From contig DASVZA010000007.1 in NCBI GenBank assembly GCA_036391875.1, positions 1-64,000 on the forward strand: 64,000 nucleotides of DNA. Reading direction: 5' to 3'. Below are positions 56,223 through 64,000 of this stretch, one piece after another. A program made the position numbers and the translations under genes. Positions within the stretch are counted from its first letter, which is position 1; every line of letters begins with the position of its first letter. The notes under the pieces are model-generated. The model made no database searches, was not told the origin of the DNA, and saw nothing but the letters and a program-made list of their open reading frames with translations. Source of the DNA: Parasulfuritortus sp036391875 (GTDB lineage Bacteria; Pseudomonadota; Gammaproteobacteria; Burkholderiales; Thiobacillaceae).

Positions 56223-59093
56223 TCACCCTTCGGCGGGCACCCATTTCAGCACGGTTTCGAACAACTTGTCGGGGGCGAACGGCTTGCTGATGAAACCGTT
56301 CATGCCTGCCGCCGAACAACGCGTCCGGTCCTCGGCAAAGGCGTTCGCCGTCATGGCCAGGATCGGCGTCCGCGCATGGCCGGGCAGCGCCCGGATCGCC
56401 CGGGTCGCCTCGAGCCCGCCCATCTCCGGCATCTGCACGTCCATCAGGATCAAGGCGTAACCATGCCGGCTCGCCAGATCGACCGCCTCCCGCCCGTTCC
56501 AGGCCAGGTCCACCACGAAGCCGGCGTCCTCCAGCAGCATCTTGGCCACCTCCTGATTGATCGGTTCGTCCTCGACCAGCAGTACGCGGGTGCCGCCATG
56601 GTCGCACCTGAGCGTCGGCTCGGCTCCGTTGCCGGCGTGTCCGGCGGTCGTCCCGGTTTCTTCCCTGCCTTTGCCGAGCCGGGCCGTGAACCAGAACGTG
56701 CTGCCCCTGCCCGGTTCGCTGACGACCCCGGCCTCGCCGTCCATCAGTTGGGCCAGCTTCCTGGTGATCGCGAGGCCGAGCCCGGTGCCGCCGAACTTGC
56801 GGGTCACCGTGTTGTCGGCCTGCTCGAAATTGCCGAACAGCCGCGCCTGGTCTTCGGGCCGGATGCCGATGCCGGTGTCCTCGACCTCGAACCGGAGCAG
56901 ATAGCCGGACGCGGTTTCCTCGATCTTTCGGCTGCGCAATACGACGTCGCCCCGCTCGGTGAATTTGACCGCATTGCTGAGGTAGTTCACCAGGGCCTGG
57001 GCGAGCCGTGCCCGATCGCCATGCAGGAGCTGGGGCGTGCCCGACACGTCGACCAGGAGGCGCAGCCCCTTTTCATTGACCCGATCGACGATGATGGCCG
57101 TCACGTCGTTCAGCAACTCGCCCAGCCGGAAATCCCCGGCGTCGAGCGTGAGCTTGCCCGCTTCGATCTTGGACAGGTCGAGGATGTCGTTGATGCTGCC
57201 GAGCAGGTGCTTGCCCGACACCTCGATCTTTTCCACCTGCTCGACCTGTTTCGGATCGAGGCCGCTGCGGCGCAGCAGATGGGCCATGCCCAGCACCCCG
57301 TTCAACGGAGTGCGGATCTCGTGGCTCATGTTGGCCAGGAAAGCGCTCTTGGCAACGTTGGCCGCCTCGGCCAGTTCCTTCGCCTGTTTCAATTCGGCCT
57401 CCACCTGCTTGAGCCGCGAGATATCGGTAAAGGTGCCGATCAGGCCATGGTCCAGTATCTGCCCCCCGATCAGCACGTCGTGGACTTCGCCCCGGCTGTC
57501 GGTCACCCGGCACTCGAAGCCAGACACGTTGCCGTCTCCTTGCCGCGCCTTGCGGATCTCGGCGGCCCACGAGGCCTTCACGTTGTCCCGGTACTGCGGG
57601 TCCGGATAGGCCTTGAGCCACCATTCGCCGAGGGTCGGAATCTCGTCCGGGCGGTAGCCGAACAATTCGCGGAAGCGATGGTTGACGAACAGCACCTCAT
57701 CGCTCTTCGAATAGCTGACGGCGACCGGCGCGGCATTGAACAGCGCCTTGAACATCCGGTCGCGCTCGGCCAGCAGGTTCTGTTCCTTGACGCGCATCAG
57801 TTCCAGTTCCGCCTGGCGCCGCGCAGTGATGTCGCGGGACAACAGCAGGACGGTCTGCCTGGCGCTGTCGGTGCCTCCCTTGCGCGCCGCCGACAATTCG
57901 AACCAGTGAGGCTCCCCGCCGATTTCGAGTTCTATGCTCCGGCCGTAGTCGCTGCCGTTGGCCGCCGCCGATGCGATCACCGCCTCCCCGATCCGAGCAG
58001 CCTCGGCCGGCAGCACGTCGGCGACGCGCCGGCCCACCAGATCCGCCTTGGGGGCCAGCAGCAACGCGGGGTTGCTGGTATGGACATCGAGATAGCGGCC
58101 GTTCAGGTCGAATTCGAACAACAGATCGGGGATCGCCGCCAGGGTCGCAGCCAGGCGCTCGCTGGCGTCCTCGGCGGACTGGTTGGCGGCGCGCAGATTG
58201 GCCAGGCTCCGGCTCAAGTCCCGAGTCTTGCGCTCGACCCGCCGCTGCAAGGCCAGGTTCCAGGCGACCAGCAGCCCCCCTCCAGCCGCGAGCACGACCA
58301 CGATCAGCGCGGCATCTTTAGCATAAGGGGCGAAATAGAGTGGCGCACCGAACCATTTGTCGGCCAGTCGCTTCTTTTCCGCCGGCGTGATCGCCGCCAT
58401 GCCCCGTTCGACCAACCGGAGCGTGCCGGTATCGCCCTTGCGCACCGCACGGCGGAATTGCCCGACATAGAGGGTGAACGCCTTCTTGTACTGGTTGTTG
58501 ACCCTGAATTTGTAGAGGTAGAAATTGGCTGGCCCTTCGTCGAGGCAGAACACCTTGATGTCGTGCCGCTGGGCGGCCTGGATCAGTTCGGCGTAATTGG
58601 GGTACAGCGACAAGGAGTGGATGCCCTTTTCCTCGAGCTTCTCGATGCAGGCGTCGCCTGCCTCCACGCCAACCTGGAAGCCGCGCAGTGCCCCGACCCC
58701 GGCAATGCCGTTGATCGACTTGTCGCTGTAGATGGCCACCGGCTGATCCGAATAGGGCGGCGTGAAGTCGTATAGCGCATCGCGCTCCGGCGTCTCGAAC
58801 ATCATGTCGATGACATCGGCCTTGCCGCTCTGGAGTTGCCGCTGGGCATCGGCCCAACCCATCCCGACCAGGGAAACCGGCACACCGGTTTTAGCCTGCC
58901 ACAACCGCCAATAATCGACCAGATAACCTTCGATCCTGCCGTCCGCGTTGCGGAACAGATAGGGCGGATAGTTGTCGTCGGTCACCACCCTGAGCGTCCG
59001 CGCGTCCGCCCCATGCTCCGCCCCGGAACAGCCGAACGCAACCAGAAGCCCAATCAACACACCGTACCGGATTGTCCTGGCTGGATTGCTCAT
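56223..59093 (-). CDS. Hybrid sensor histidine kinase with periplasmic solute-binding domain
   Basis: A 956-residue protein. A signal/anchor segment is followed by a family-3 solute-binding domain (about 33-250, LRVVTDDNYPPYLFRNADG), a membrane helix near 262-282, two PAS domains (about 318-435 and 447-570), and HisKA with FLANMSHEIRTPLNG. The ATPase domain has LVNYLSNAVKFT, DTGIGI and GTGLGLAITRKL, and a C-terminal receiver has the phosphoacceptor Asp in LILMDVQMPEM. All key residues are present. The ligand is probably a small amino-acid-like molecule; the output regulator is not encoded nearby. Confidence 0.92.
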   Translation of the reverse strand: MSNPARTIRYGVLIGLLVAFGCSGAEHGADARTLRVVTDDNYPPYLFRNADGRIEGYLVDYWRLWQAKTGVPVSLVGMGWADAQRQLQSGKADVIDMMFETPERDALYDFTPPYSDQPVAIYSDKSINGIAGVGALRGFQVGVEAGDACIEKLEEKGIHSLSLYPNYAELIQAAQRHDIKVFCLDEGPANFYLYKFRVNNQYKKAFTLYVGQFRRAVRKGDTGTLRLVERGMAAITPAEKKRLADKWFGAPLYFAPYAKDAALIVVVLAAGGGLLVAWNLALQRRVERKTRDLSRSLANLRAANQSAEDASERLAATLAAIPDLLFEFDLNGRYLDVHTSNPALLLAPKADLVGRRVADVLPAEAARIGEAVIASAAANGSDYGRSIELEIGGEPHWFELSAARKGGTDSARQTVLLLSRDITARRQAELELMRVKEQNLLAERDRMFKALFNAAPVAVSYSKSDEVLFVNHRFRELFGYRPDEIPTLGEWWLKAYPDPQYRDNVKASWAAEIRKARQGDGNVSGFECRVTDSRGEVHDVLIGGQILDHGLIGTFTDISRLKQVEAELKQAKELAEAANVAKSAFLANMSHEIRTPLNGVLGMAHLLRRSGLDPKQVEQVEKIEVSGKHLLGSINDILDLSKIEAGKLTLDAGDFRLGELLNDVTAIIVDRVNEKGLRLLVDVSGTPQLLHGDRARLAQALVNYLSNAVKFTERGDVVLRSRKIEETASGYLLRFEVEDTGIGIRPEDQARLFGNFEQADNTVTRKFGGTGLGLAITRKLAQLMDGEAGVVSEPGRGSTFWFTARLGKGREETGTTAGHAGNGAEPTLRCDHGGTRVLLVEDEPINQEVAKMLLEDAGFVVDLAWNGREAVDLASRHGYALILMDVQMPEMGGLEATRAIRALPGHARTPILAMTANAFAEDRTRCSAAGMNGFISKPFAPDKLFETVLKWVPAEG

Positions 59094-59185
59094 GGCTCAC
59101 TGGTCTGTCCATTTTTTTGATGAGGCTGCCGATCGCCCCACCCGTCCTAGAAGGATAGATACAAGCCGTGCGTCTCGCAGCCGGA

Positions 59186-60034
59186 TCAGATCGGGATCGA
59201 ACGGCTCAGCGTCCGCAGCCCCTCCAAGGCCTCCGGCACCGCCGGGTTGTCTGTCTCCTTGGGATAGACCGCATAGGCCGGCAACGCATAGCGCGGCGCA
59301 TTCGCCACTTCGTGCAGGCTGCCGTTGGCGAGCAGCGTCTGGACCATCCGGGACGGGATGTAGCAGGACCCCCCGTTGGCCATGATGAGCTGCAGCGCCA
59401 GCCAGCCGATGTTGACCACCTGCGGCGGCGGCTCCAGGCCGGGATAGCTCTGGGTGTGCTGGATCTCGAAGGCCGTGCCCCACTCGACGTAGATGTAGTC
59501 GTCGTCCGGCCCGGTGTCGCCGGGCCGGCTGCTGACCAGGATCAGCGATTCGTCGAACAGGTGCTCGACGACCAGGCCGGGGCTATGGCTGGGCGTATAC
59601 ATCAGGCCGATGTCGAGCGTGCCTTCGATCAGGTCGTGCATCAGGTCGCCCTCGAAGCCGATTCCCGCCCGGATGGCCACCTCGTGGTTGCGCTCGCGGA
59701 TCCAGCCGACCCAGGTCGGCAGGAAGGTTTCCCACAAGGCGATCCGGCCGGCGATGCGCAGCGTGGCCCGGTAGCGGCTCGGCAGGCCGACGTGGTGGTG
59801 CGCCTGCTCGGCCGTCACCACCAGCCGCTTGGCGTATTCGTTGAAGCGCCGGCCGGCGGCGGTCAGCACGGCACCGGCCCGGTTGCGGACGAACAGGCGC
59901 GTGCCCAGTTCGTCCTCCAGGCGCTGGATGCGGGCGCTGACCGTCGATTGGGTGATATGCAGCCGGCCGGCCGCTTCGACGAAACTGCCGGTGGCCGCAA
60001 TCGCCAGAAAGGTGCGCGCTTGATCGATGTCCAT
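59186..60034 (-). CDS. LysR-family transcriptional regulator
   Basis: A 282-residue regulator. The N-terminal winged helix (RTFLAIAATGSFVEAAGRLH, then QSTVSARIQRLEDELGTRLF) is typical, followed by the two-lobed effector domain. It diverges from the DsrC-like/HPP genes across 112 AT-rich bases that hold two overlapping dyads, the classic LysR arrangement in which the regulator controls the divergent operon. The effector cannot be read from the sequence. Confidence 0.92.
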   Translation of the reverse strand: MDIDQARTFLAIAATGSFVEAAGRLHITQSTVSARIQRLEDELGTRLFVRNRAGAVLTAAGRRFNEYAKRLVVTAEQAHHHVGLPSRYRATLRIAGRIALWETFLPTWVGWIRERNHEVAIRAGIGFEGDLMHDLIEGTLDIGLMYTPSHSPGLVVEHLFDESLILVSSRPGDTGPDDDYIYVEWGTAFEIQHTQSYPGLEPPPQVVNIGWLALQLIMANGGSCYIPSRMVQTLLANGSLHEVANAPRYALPAYAVYPKETDNPAVPEALEGLRTLSRSIPI

Positions 60035-60056
60035 GGCCGTCTTAAATCGACTTATT

Positions 60057-60087
60057 CGATATCAACAATCAAATAATATCGTTTGAT
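60057..60087. promoter_or_regulatory. Overlapping dyads in the LysR/DsrC-like divergent region
   Basis: Two perfect inverted repeats overlap: CGATAT...ATATCG (60057-60081, 13-base spacer) and ATCAAA...TTTGAT (60068-60087, 8-base spacer). They lie 23-53 bases from the LysR start and 60-90 from the DsrC-like start, fitting a LysR recognition and activation site. Confidence 0.55.
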
Positions 60088-60146
60088 AAATATTTGTAAA
60101 TGCCAATACTTAAGACCGTCGAACAACGATCCTGTTAGGAGTTGGC

Positions 60147-60485
60147 ATGGACATGACCTTGAACCTGGCCCCGGTACGCGATAGCGAGGGCTACCTGATC
60201 GATCCGGAAACCTGGAATCCCAATGTCGCCCAGGAACTCGCCGCCGAGGAGAACCTCGAACTCGACGACCTGGGCTGGCAGATCGTTCGCTTCATGCGCG
60301 AATACTGGCAGTCGCATCAAGTGGCGCCGGACGTCCGCCACGTCGTCGAGTTCCTCGTCGAGGAGCAGGGCCTGGACAAGAAAAGCGCCAAGGAGCAGAT
60401 CTTCAAGCAGTTTCCCTACGGCTACGTCAAGCAGGCCTGCAAGATCGCCGGCATGATGCGGCCCCGCGCCTGGAGTACCGGTTGA
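60147..60485 (+). CDS. DsrC/TusE-superfamily protein with a single C-terminal Cys
   Basis: A 112-residue protein that clearly belongs to the DsrC/TusE fold: DSEGYLIDPETWNPNVAQEL, WQIVRFMREYWQSHQVAPD, DKKSAKEQIFKQFPYG, and the arm YVKQACKIAGMMRP. Cys98 (ACKIAG) is the inner cysteine, but the penultimate Cys of true DsrC and TusE is absent: the chain ends RPRAWSTG. It therefore cannot form the usual arm disulfide or act as a standard sulfur relay, and a regulatory or modified carrier role is likelier. A strong AGGAG precedes it. It overlaps the HPP gene. Confidence 0.88.
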   Translation: MDMTLNLAPVRDSEGYLIDPETWNPNVAQELAAEENLELDDLGWQIVRFMREYWQSHQVAPDVRHVVEFLVEEQGLDKKSAKEQIFKQFPYGYVKQACKIAGMMRPRAWSTG

Positions 60486-61255
60486 GTACCGGGCGTCCGC
60501 AGAAGAGGGCCAACTGGGCGGCCCTCGGCCATTTCCTCGGTCTCGAATTCAGCCCGGTCAGCCACGGCGAGCGGTGGGTATCCTTGCTGGGCGGCGTGCT
60601 CTGCATCCCGCTTCTGTTCGCCGTCAGCAAGTTCTACATCCACACCGACGCGCTGGTGCCGGTGGTCGCCTCGATGGGCGCCAGCGCCGTGCTGTTGTTC
60701 GCCGTGCCGCACGGCGCCTTGTCGCAGCCCTGGCCGCTGCTGGGCGGCCACATCATCTCGGCCATCATCGGCGTCACCTGCGCCAAGCTGATCGGCGATC
60801 CGTTCCTGGCCTCGGGCCTGGCGGTCGGCCTGGCCATCGGCGCCATGCACTACCTGCGCTGCATCCACCCGCCGGGCGGGGCGACGTCCTTGGTCGCAGT
60901 CATCGGTGGACCGGCCGTGACCTCGCTCGGCTACCAGTACGTGCTGACACCGGTGGCCATCAACGCCGCGATCATGCTCATCGTCGCCTTGTTGTTCAAT
61001 GCGCTGTTCCCCTGGCGCCGCTATCCGGCTTACCTGCACACACCGCCCCAGCCGGAAGAGAAGGTGACAGACCGGCCCATCCTGCACGAGGACTTCGTCT
61101 ACGCCCTGAGCCAGCTCGACACCTTCGTCGACGTCAGCGAAGAGGAGCTGCTGGAGATCTACGCCCTGGCCACCGGCAACCATCGGCGCACCCATCCGGG
61201 CCGGGAGTACGCCGGCGTCCGCTTGGCGGCGGAAGGCAGCGGTCGCACAGACTGA
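60482..61255 (+). CDS. HPP family membrane protein
   Basis: A 257-residue protein. The first 165 residues are the HPP domain with four helices (LLGGVLCIPLLFAVSKFYI, LVPVVASMGASAVLLFAVP, LGGHIISAIIGVTCAKLIG, AINAAIMLIVALLFNALF) and the name-giving motif RCIHPPGGATSL. The remainder is a soluble acidic tail. Some HPP proteins transport nitrite; the substrate here is open. The start is a TTG overlapping the DsrC-like stop, with GGAG ten bases upstream, so the pair is coupled. Confidence 0.85.
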   Translation: MSTGRPQKRANWAALGHFLGLEFSPVSHGERWVSLLGGVLCIPLLFAVSKFYIHTDALVPVVASMGASAVLLFAVPHGALSQPWPLLGGHIISAIIGVTCAKLIGDPFLASGLAVGLAIGAMHYLRCIHPPGGATSLVAVIGGPAVTSLGYQYVLTPVAINAAIMLIVALLFNALFPWRRYPAYLHTPPQPEEKVTDRPILHEDFVYALSQLDTFVDVSEEELLEIYALATGNHRRTHPGREYAGVRLAAEGSGRTD

Positions 61256-61263
61256 GGAGTGCC

Positions 61264-61980
61264 TCACTCCATCGTGCTCGGACTCCAGAACGCCTGCCGC
61301 ACCGCGGGCATGACGGCGAGGCGCTGGACCAGCGCGTCAAGTTCGTCGCCGTCGACCGAGGTCGAGGCCAGGGTCGCCTCGATCTCGACCTCCTGACTGC
61401 CGAAGGCGTGGATATCCAGGTCGCGGGCCGGGTAGCGGCTGCGTTCCAGTTCTTCCTCCAACTGCAACAGCACCTGCTTCTGCTGGGCGCGCTCGGCGAT
61501 CACATAGACGATGTTGGTGACCTCGGCCGAGACGACGTCCAGCGGCTTGCGGTTGATGGTGTTGACGATGGGCCGCAGCAGGGTGTTGGCCGAGAGGACA
61601 AACACGGTGGCCAGCGCCGCCTCCAGGATGAGGTCGGCACCGGCCGCGGCGCCGACCGCCGCCGAGCCCCACAACGTAGCGGCCGTGTTCAGGCCGTGGA
61701 CATTGCCCTCCTCCCGCATGATGGCGCCGGCGCCGAGGAAGCCGATGCCGGACACCACGTAGGCCAGCACGTGGACAGCCCCGGCGTGGCCGGTCAGCCG
61801 GTTGGCCATGTCCACGAAGGCCGCCGCGCCGATGGCCACCAGGACGTTGGTGCGCAGTCCGGCGGTGCGCTGCCGGTACTGCCGCTCGAAGCCGATCAGA
61901 CCGCCAAGCACGAAGGCCGCGGTCAGGCTGACCAGCGTGTCGGACAGCGAGGCGAGATCGATGTTGCGGATCGCTTCCAA
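61264..61980 (-). CDS. MgtC/SapB family membrane protein
   Basis: A 238-residue protein with about four or five membrane helices in the first 145 residues: SLTAAFVLGGLIGFERQYRQ, RTNVLVAIGAAAFVDMA, VVSGIGFLGAGAIM and NTAATLWGSAAVGAAAG. A C-terminal ACT-like domain follows. MgtC affects magnesium homeostasis and the membrane ATPase rather than carrying Mg2+ itself. It follows the P-type ATPase gene by 13 bases, as in mgtBC-type operons. Confidence 0.9.
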   Translation of the reverse strand: MEAIRNIDLASLSDTLVSLTAAFVLGGLIGFERQYRQRTAGLRTNVLVAIGAAAFVDMANRLTGHAGAVHVLAYVVSGIGFLGAGAIMREEGNVHGLNTAATLWGSAAVGAAAGADLILEAALATVFVLSANTLLRPIVNTINRKPLDVVSAEVTNIVYVIAERAQQKQVLLQLEEELERSRYPARDLDIHAFGSQEVEIEATLASTSVDGDELDALVQRLAVMPAVRQAFWSPSTME

Positions 61981-61993
61981 GTTTCTTCCCCGC

Positions 61994-64000
61994 CTATTGC
62001 CAGCCGTAGCGCTGGATGTAGAACCGCTTCATGCCCTGGGTCAGCGCCATGTAGGCCAGCAGGATCAGCGGCAGGATCAGGAAGTAGAGCGCCGGCAGTG
62101 GCTGCATCCGGAAGTAATGGGCGAGCGGGCTCATCGGTACGACGATGCCGAAGGCCATGATCAGCCCGGTCATGGTCAGCAACAGCGTGCCGGGGCGGCT
62201 CTCGACGAACGGCAGCTTCGCGGTGCGGATCATGTGTACCACCAGGGTCTGGGTCATCAGGCCCTCGATGAACCAGCCGGACTGGAACAGGCTCTGCTTG
62301 TCGGGATTGTCGGCGCCGAACACGTACCACATCACCAGGTAGGTGACGATGTCGAACACCGAGCTGGTCGGCCCGAAGTAGATCATGAAGCGGCCGATGT
62401 CGGCCGCGTTCCAGCGCTGCGGCCGGCGCACCTGCTCGTCGTCGACGTTGTCGAACGGGATCGCAGTCTGCGAAATGTCGTAGAGCAGGTTCTGGGTCAG
62501 GAGCTGGATCGGCAGCATGGGCAGGAAGGGCAGGAAGGCCGAGGCCACCAGCACCGAGAACACGTTGCCGAAGTTGGAACTGGAGGTCATCTTGATGTAC
62601 TTCAGCATATTGGCGAAGGTGCGGCGCCCCTCCAGCACGCCCTCCTCCAGCACCATCAGGCTCTTCTCCAGCAGGATGATGTCGGCCGCCTCCTTGGCGA
62701 TGTCCACCGCCGTATCGACCGAGATGCCGATATCGGCCGTGCGCAGGGCCGGCGCGTCGTTGATGCCGTCGCCCATGAAACCGACCACGTGGCCGTTGCC
62801 TTTCAGCTGGCGGACGATGCGTTCCTTGTGGGCCGGGGTGAGCTTGGCGAAGACGTTGTGCTCCTCGACCGCATGCGCCAGTGCCGCGTCGTCCATGCCC
62901 TCGATGTCGCTGCCGAGCAGCACGCCCTGCTGCTCCAGGCCGACCTCGCGGCAGATCTTGGCCGTGACCAGTTCGTTGTCGCCGGTCAGCACCTTGACCG
63001 CCACGCCGTGCTCGGCCAGGGCCCGAATGGCCAGCGCGGTCGATTCCTTGGGCGGGTCGAGGAAGGCGACGTAGCCGATCAGGGTCAGCTCGCTCTCGTC
63101 GGCGATACCGTAGGTCTCCTTGGCCGGCGGCACTTCCTTCATGGCGACAGCGACGACGCGCAGGCCCTCCTCGTTGAGGTCGGCCGTGACCTGGCGGACA
63201 CGGGCCAGGAGTTCCGGAGTCAGCGGCTCGACCCCGGCGCCGTGGCGGACGCGGGCGCAGACGGCGAGGATCTCCTCGACCGCGCCCTTGCAGATCAGCT
63301 CGTGGTGGTCCTCGCGTTCGGACACCACCACCGACATGCGCCGGCGCTGGAAGTCGAACGGAATCTCGTCCACCTTGCGGTAGTTGCGCGCCGGGTTGAG
63401 TTCCCGGTGCACGTCGACGTGCTCCAGCACGGCCACATCGAGCAGGTTCTTGAGGCCGGTCTGGTAGTAGCTGTTGAGGTAGGCCATGGCCAGCGCCTCG
63501 TCCGATTCCTCGCCCCAGATGTCGACGTGGCGGGACAGGAAGATCTTGTCCTGGGTCAGGGTGCCGGTCTTGTCGGTGCACAGCACGTCCATGGCGCCGA
63601 AGTTCTGGATCGCGTCCAGCCGCTTCACGATCACCTTGCGCCGCGACATCACCACCGCGCCCTTGGCCAGGGTCGAGGTGACGATCATGGGCAGCATCTC
63701 GGGCGTGAGGCCGACGGCGATGGACAGCGCGAACAGCAGCGCCTCCATCCAGTCGTGCTTGGTCACGCCGTTGATGAACAGCACCAGCGGCGCCATGACG
63801 AACATGAAGCGGATCAGGAGCCAGCTCACCTTGTTCACGCCGGCCTGGAACGAGGTCGGCGCGCGGTCGGTGGCGGTGACGCGGGAGGCCAGCGCGCCGA
63901 AATAGGTGCGGTTTCCGGTCGCCACCACCACGGCGGTCGCCGAACCGGACACGACGTTGGTGCCCATGAACAGGATGTTGTCGAGTTCGAGCGGGCTGAG
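61994..64000 (-). CDS. Mg2+ P-type ATPase MgtA/MgtB (N-terminal part outside window)
   Basis: The frame is open to the last base of the window (LSPLELDNILFMGTNVVSG reads across the edge), so the start lies beyond it and at least 668 codons are visible. The phosphorylation motif is LCTDKTGTLTQD, the hinge is MGDGINDAPALR, and VLTGDNELVTAKI lies in the P domain. About six C-terminal membrane helices are present. It imports Mg2+ using ATP. The pairing with mgtC supports the magnesium assignment over calcium. Confidence 0.92.
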   Translation of the reverse strand, partial: LSPLELDNILFMGTNVVSGSATAVVVATGNRTYFGALASRVTATDRAPTSFQAGVNKVSWLLIRFMFVMAPLVLFINGVTKHDWMEALLFALSIAVGLTPEMLPMIVTSTLAKGAVVMSRRKVIVKRLDAIQNFGAMDVLCTDKTGTLTQDKIFLSRHVDIWGEESDEALAMAYLNSYYQTGLKNLLDVAVLEHVDVHRELNPARNYRKVDEIPFDFQRRRMSVVVSEREDHHELICKGAVEEILAVCARVRHGAGVEPLTPELLARVRQVTADLNEEGLRVVAVAMKEVPPAKETYGIADESELTLIGYVAFLDPPKESTALAIRALAEHGVAVKVLTGDNELVTAKICREVGLEQQGVLLGSDIEGMDDAALAHAVEEHNVFAKLTPAHKERIVRQLKGNGHVVGFMGDGINDAPALRTADIGISVDTAVDIAKEAADIILLEKSLMVLEEGVLEGRRTFANMLKYIKMTSSSNFGNVFSVLVASAFLPFLPMLPIQLLTQNLLYDISQTAIPFDNVDDEQVRRPQRWNAADIGRFMIYFGPTSSVFDIVTYLVMWYVFGADNPDKQSLFQSGWFIEGLMTQTLVVHMIRTAKLPFVESRPGTLLLTMTGLIMAFGIVVPMSPLAHYFRMQPLPALYFLILPLILLAYMALTQGMKRFYIQRYGWQ

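Overview
This is a GC-rich, gene-dense window from what looks like a facultatively anaerobic, chemolithotrophic betaproteobacterium of the Rhodocyclales or Nitrosomonadales/Hydrogenophilales type. That assignment rests on protein character and gene content, not on a marker gene. The window encodes H2 oxidation, formate oxidation through a selenocysteine enzyme, pyruvate:ferredoxin oxidoreductase, an aa3-type oxidase with a cytochrome c domain, several DsrE/DsrC-like sulfur-relay proteins and a complete V/A-type ATPase. The ATPase is unusual for this class. The only RNA gene found is tRNA-Sec. No CRISPR array, rRNA gene or intact insertion sequence was found.

Layout. 1-6.0 kb: housekeeping genes (membrane methyltransferase fragment, bactofilin, DinB-like protein, hibernation factor, GTP cyclohydrolase I, SrkA kinase, RsuA). 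6.1-13.2 kb: a zinc-sensor diguanylate cyclase, polyphosphate:AMP phosphotransferase, a dihydroorotate-dehydrogenase-like protein and PFOR. 13.3-25.8 kb: a V/A-ATPase operon read leftward as H-C-I-K-F-E-A-[DUF559]-B-D. It continues by overlap into a cytochrome c peroxidase and a PAS-GGDEF-EAL protein. 25.9-32.1 kb: an Isp-type [NiFe] hydrogenase operon (hupD, hupH, hynS, isp1, isp2, an unknown gene, hynL), also leftward and ending 91 bp before the ATPase. 32.2-34.9 kb: divergent hypCABD plus a small membrane protein; hypE and hypF are not in the window. 35.1-43.4 kb: a periplasmic DsrE-like protein and the cytochrome c oxidase cluster with assembly and heme A genes, including a 32-residue small protein. 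43.5-54.9 kb: a leftward selenium/formate cluster: fdhA (in-frame UGA), fdhB, fdhC, fdhE, selA, a Tat-exported transglutaminase-like protein, selB, selC, a GcvH-like protein and a DsrE-like protein. 55.2-64 kb: moaA, a hybrid histidine kinase, a LysR regulator divergent from a DsrC-like/HPP pair, and mgtC with a truncated Mg2+ P-type ATPase.

How the parts fit (inference). Hydrogenase and formate dehydrogenase would feed electrons to quinone, and the oxidase or other terminal acceptors would drain them. MoaA contributes to the molybdopterin that FdhA needs. SelA, SelB and tRNA-Sec decode its UGA. The V/A-ATPase would interconvert ATP and ion gradient beside the hydrogenase. The places most worth a second look are the DUF559 gene spliced between ATPase subunits A and B with ATGA overlaps on both sides, the unknown gene between isp2 and hynL, the GcvH-like/DsrE-like pair just past tRNA-Sec, and the one-cysteine DsrC-like protein with its LysR and HPP partners.
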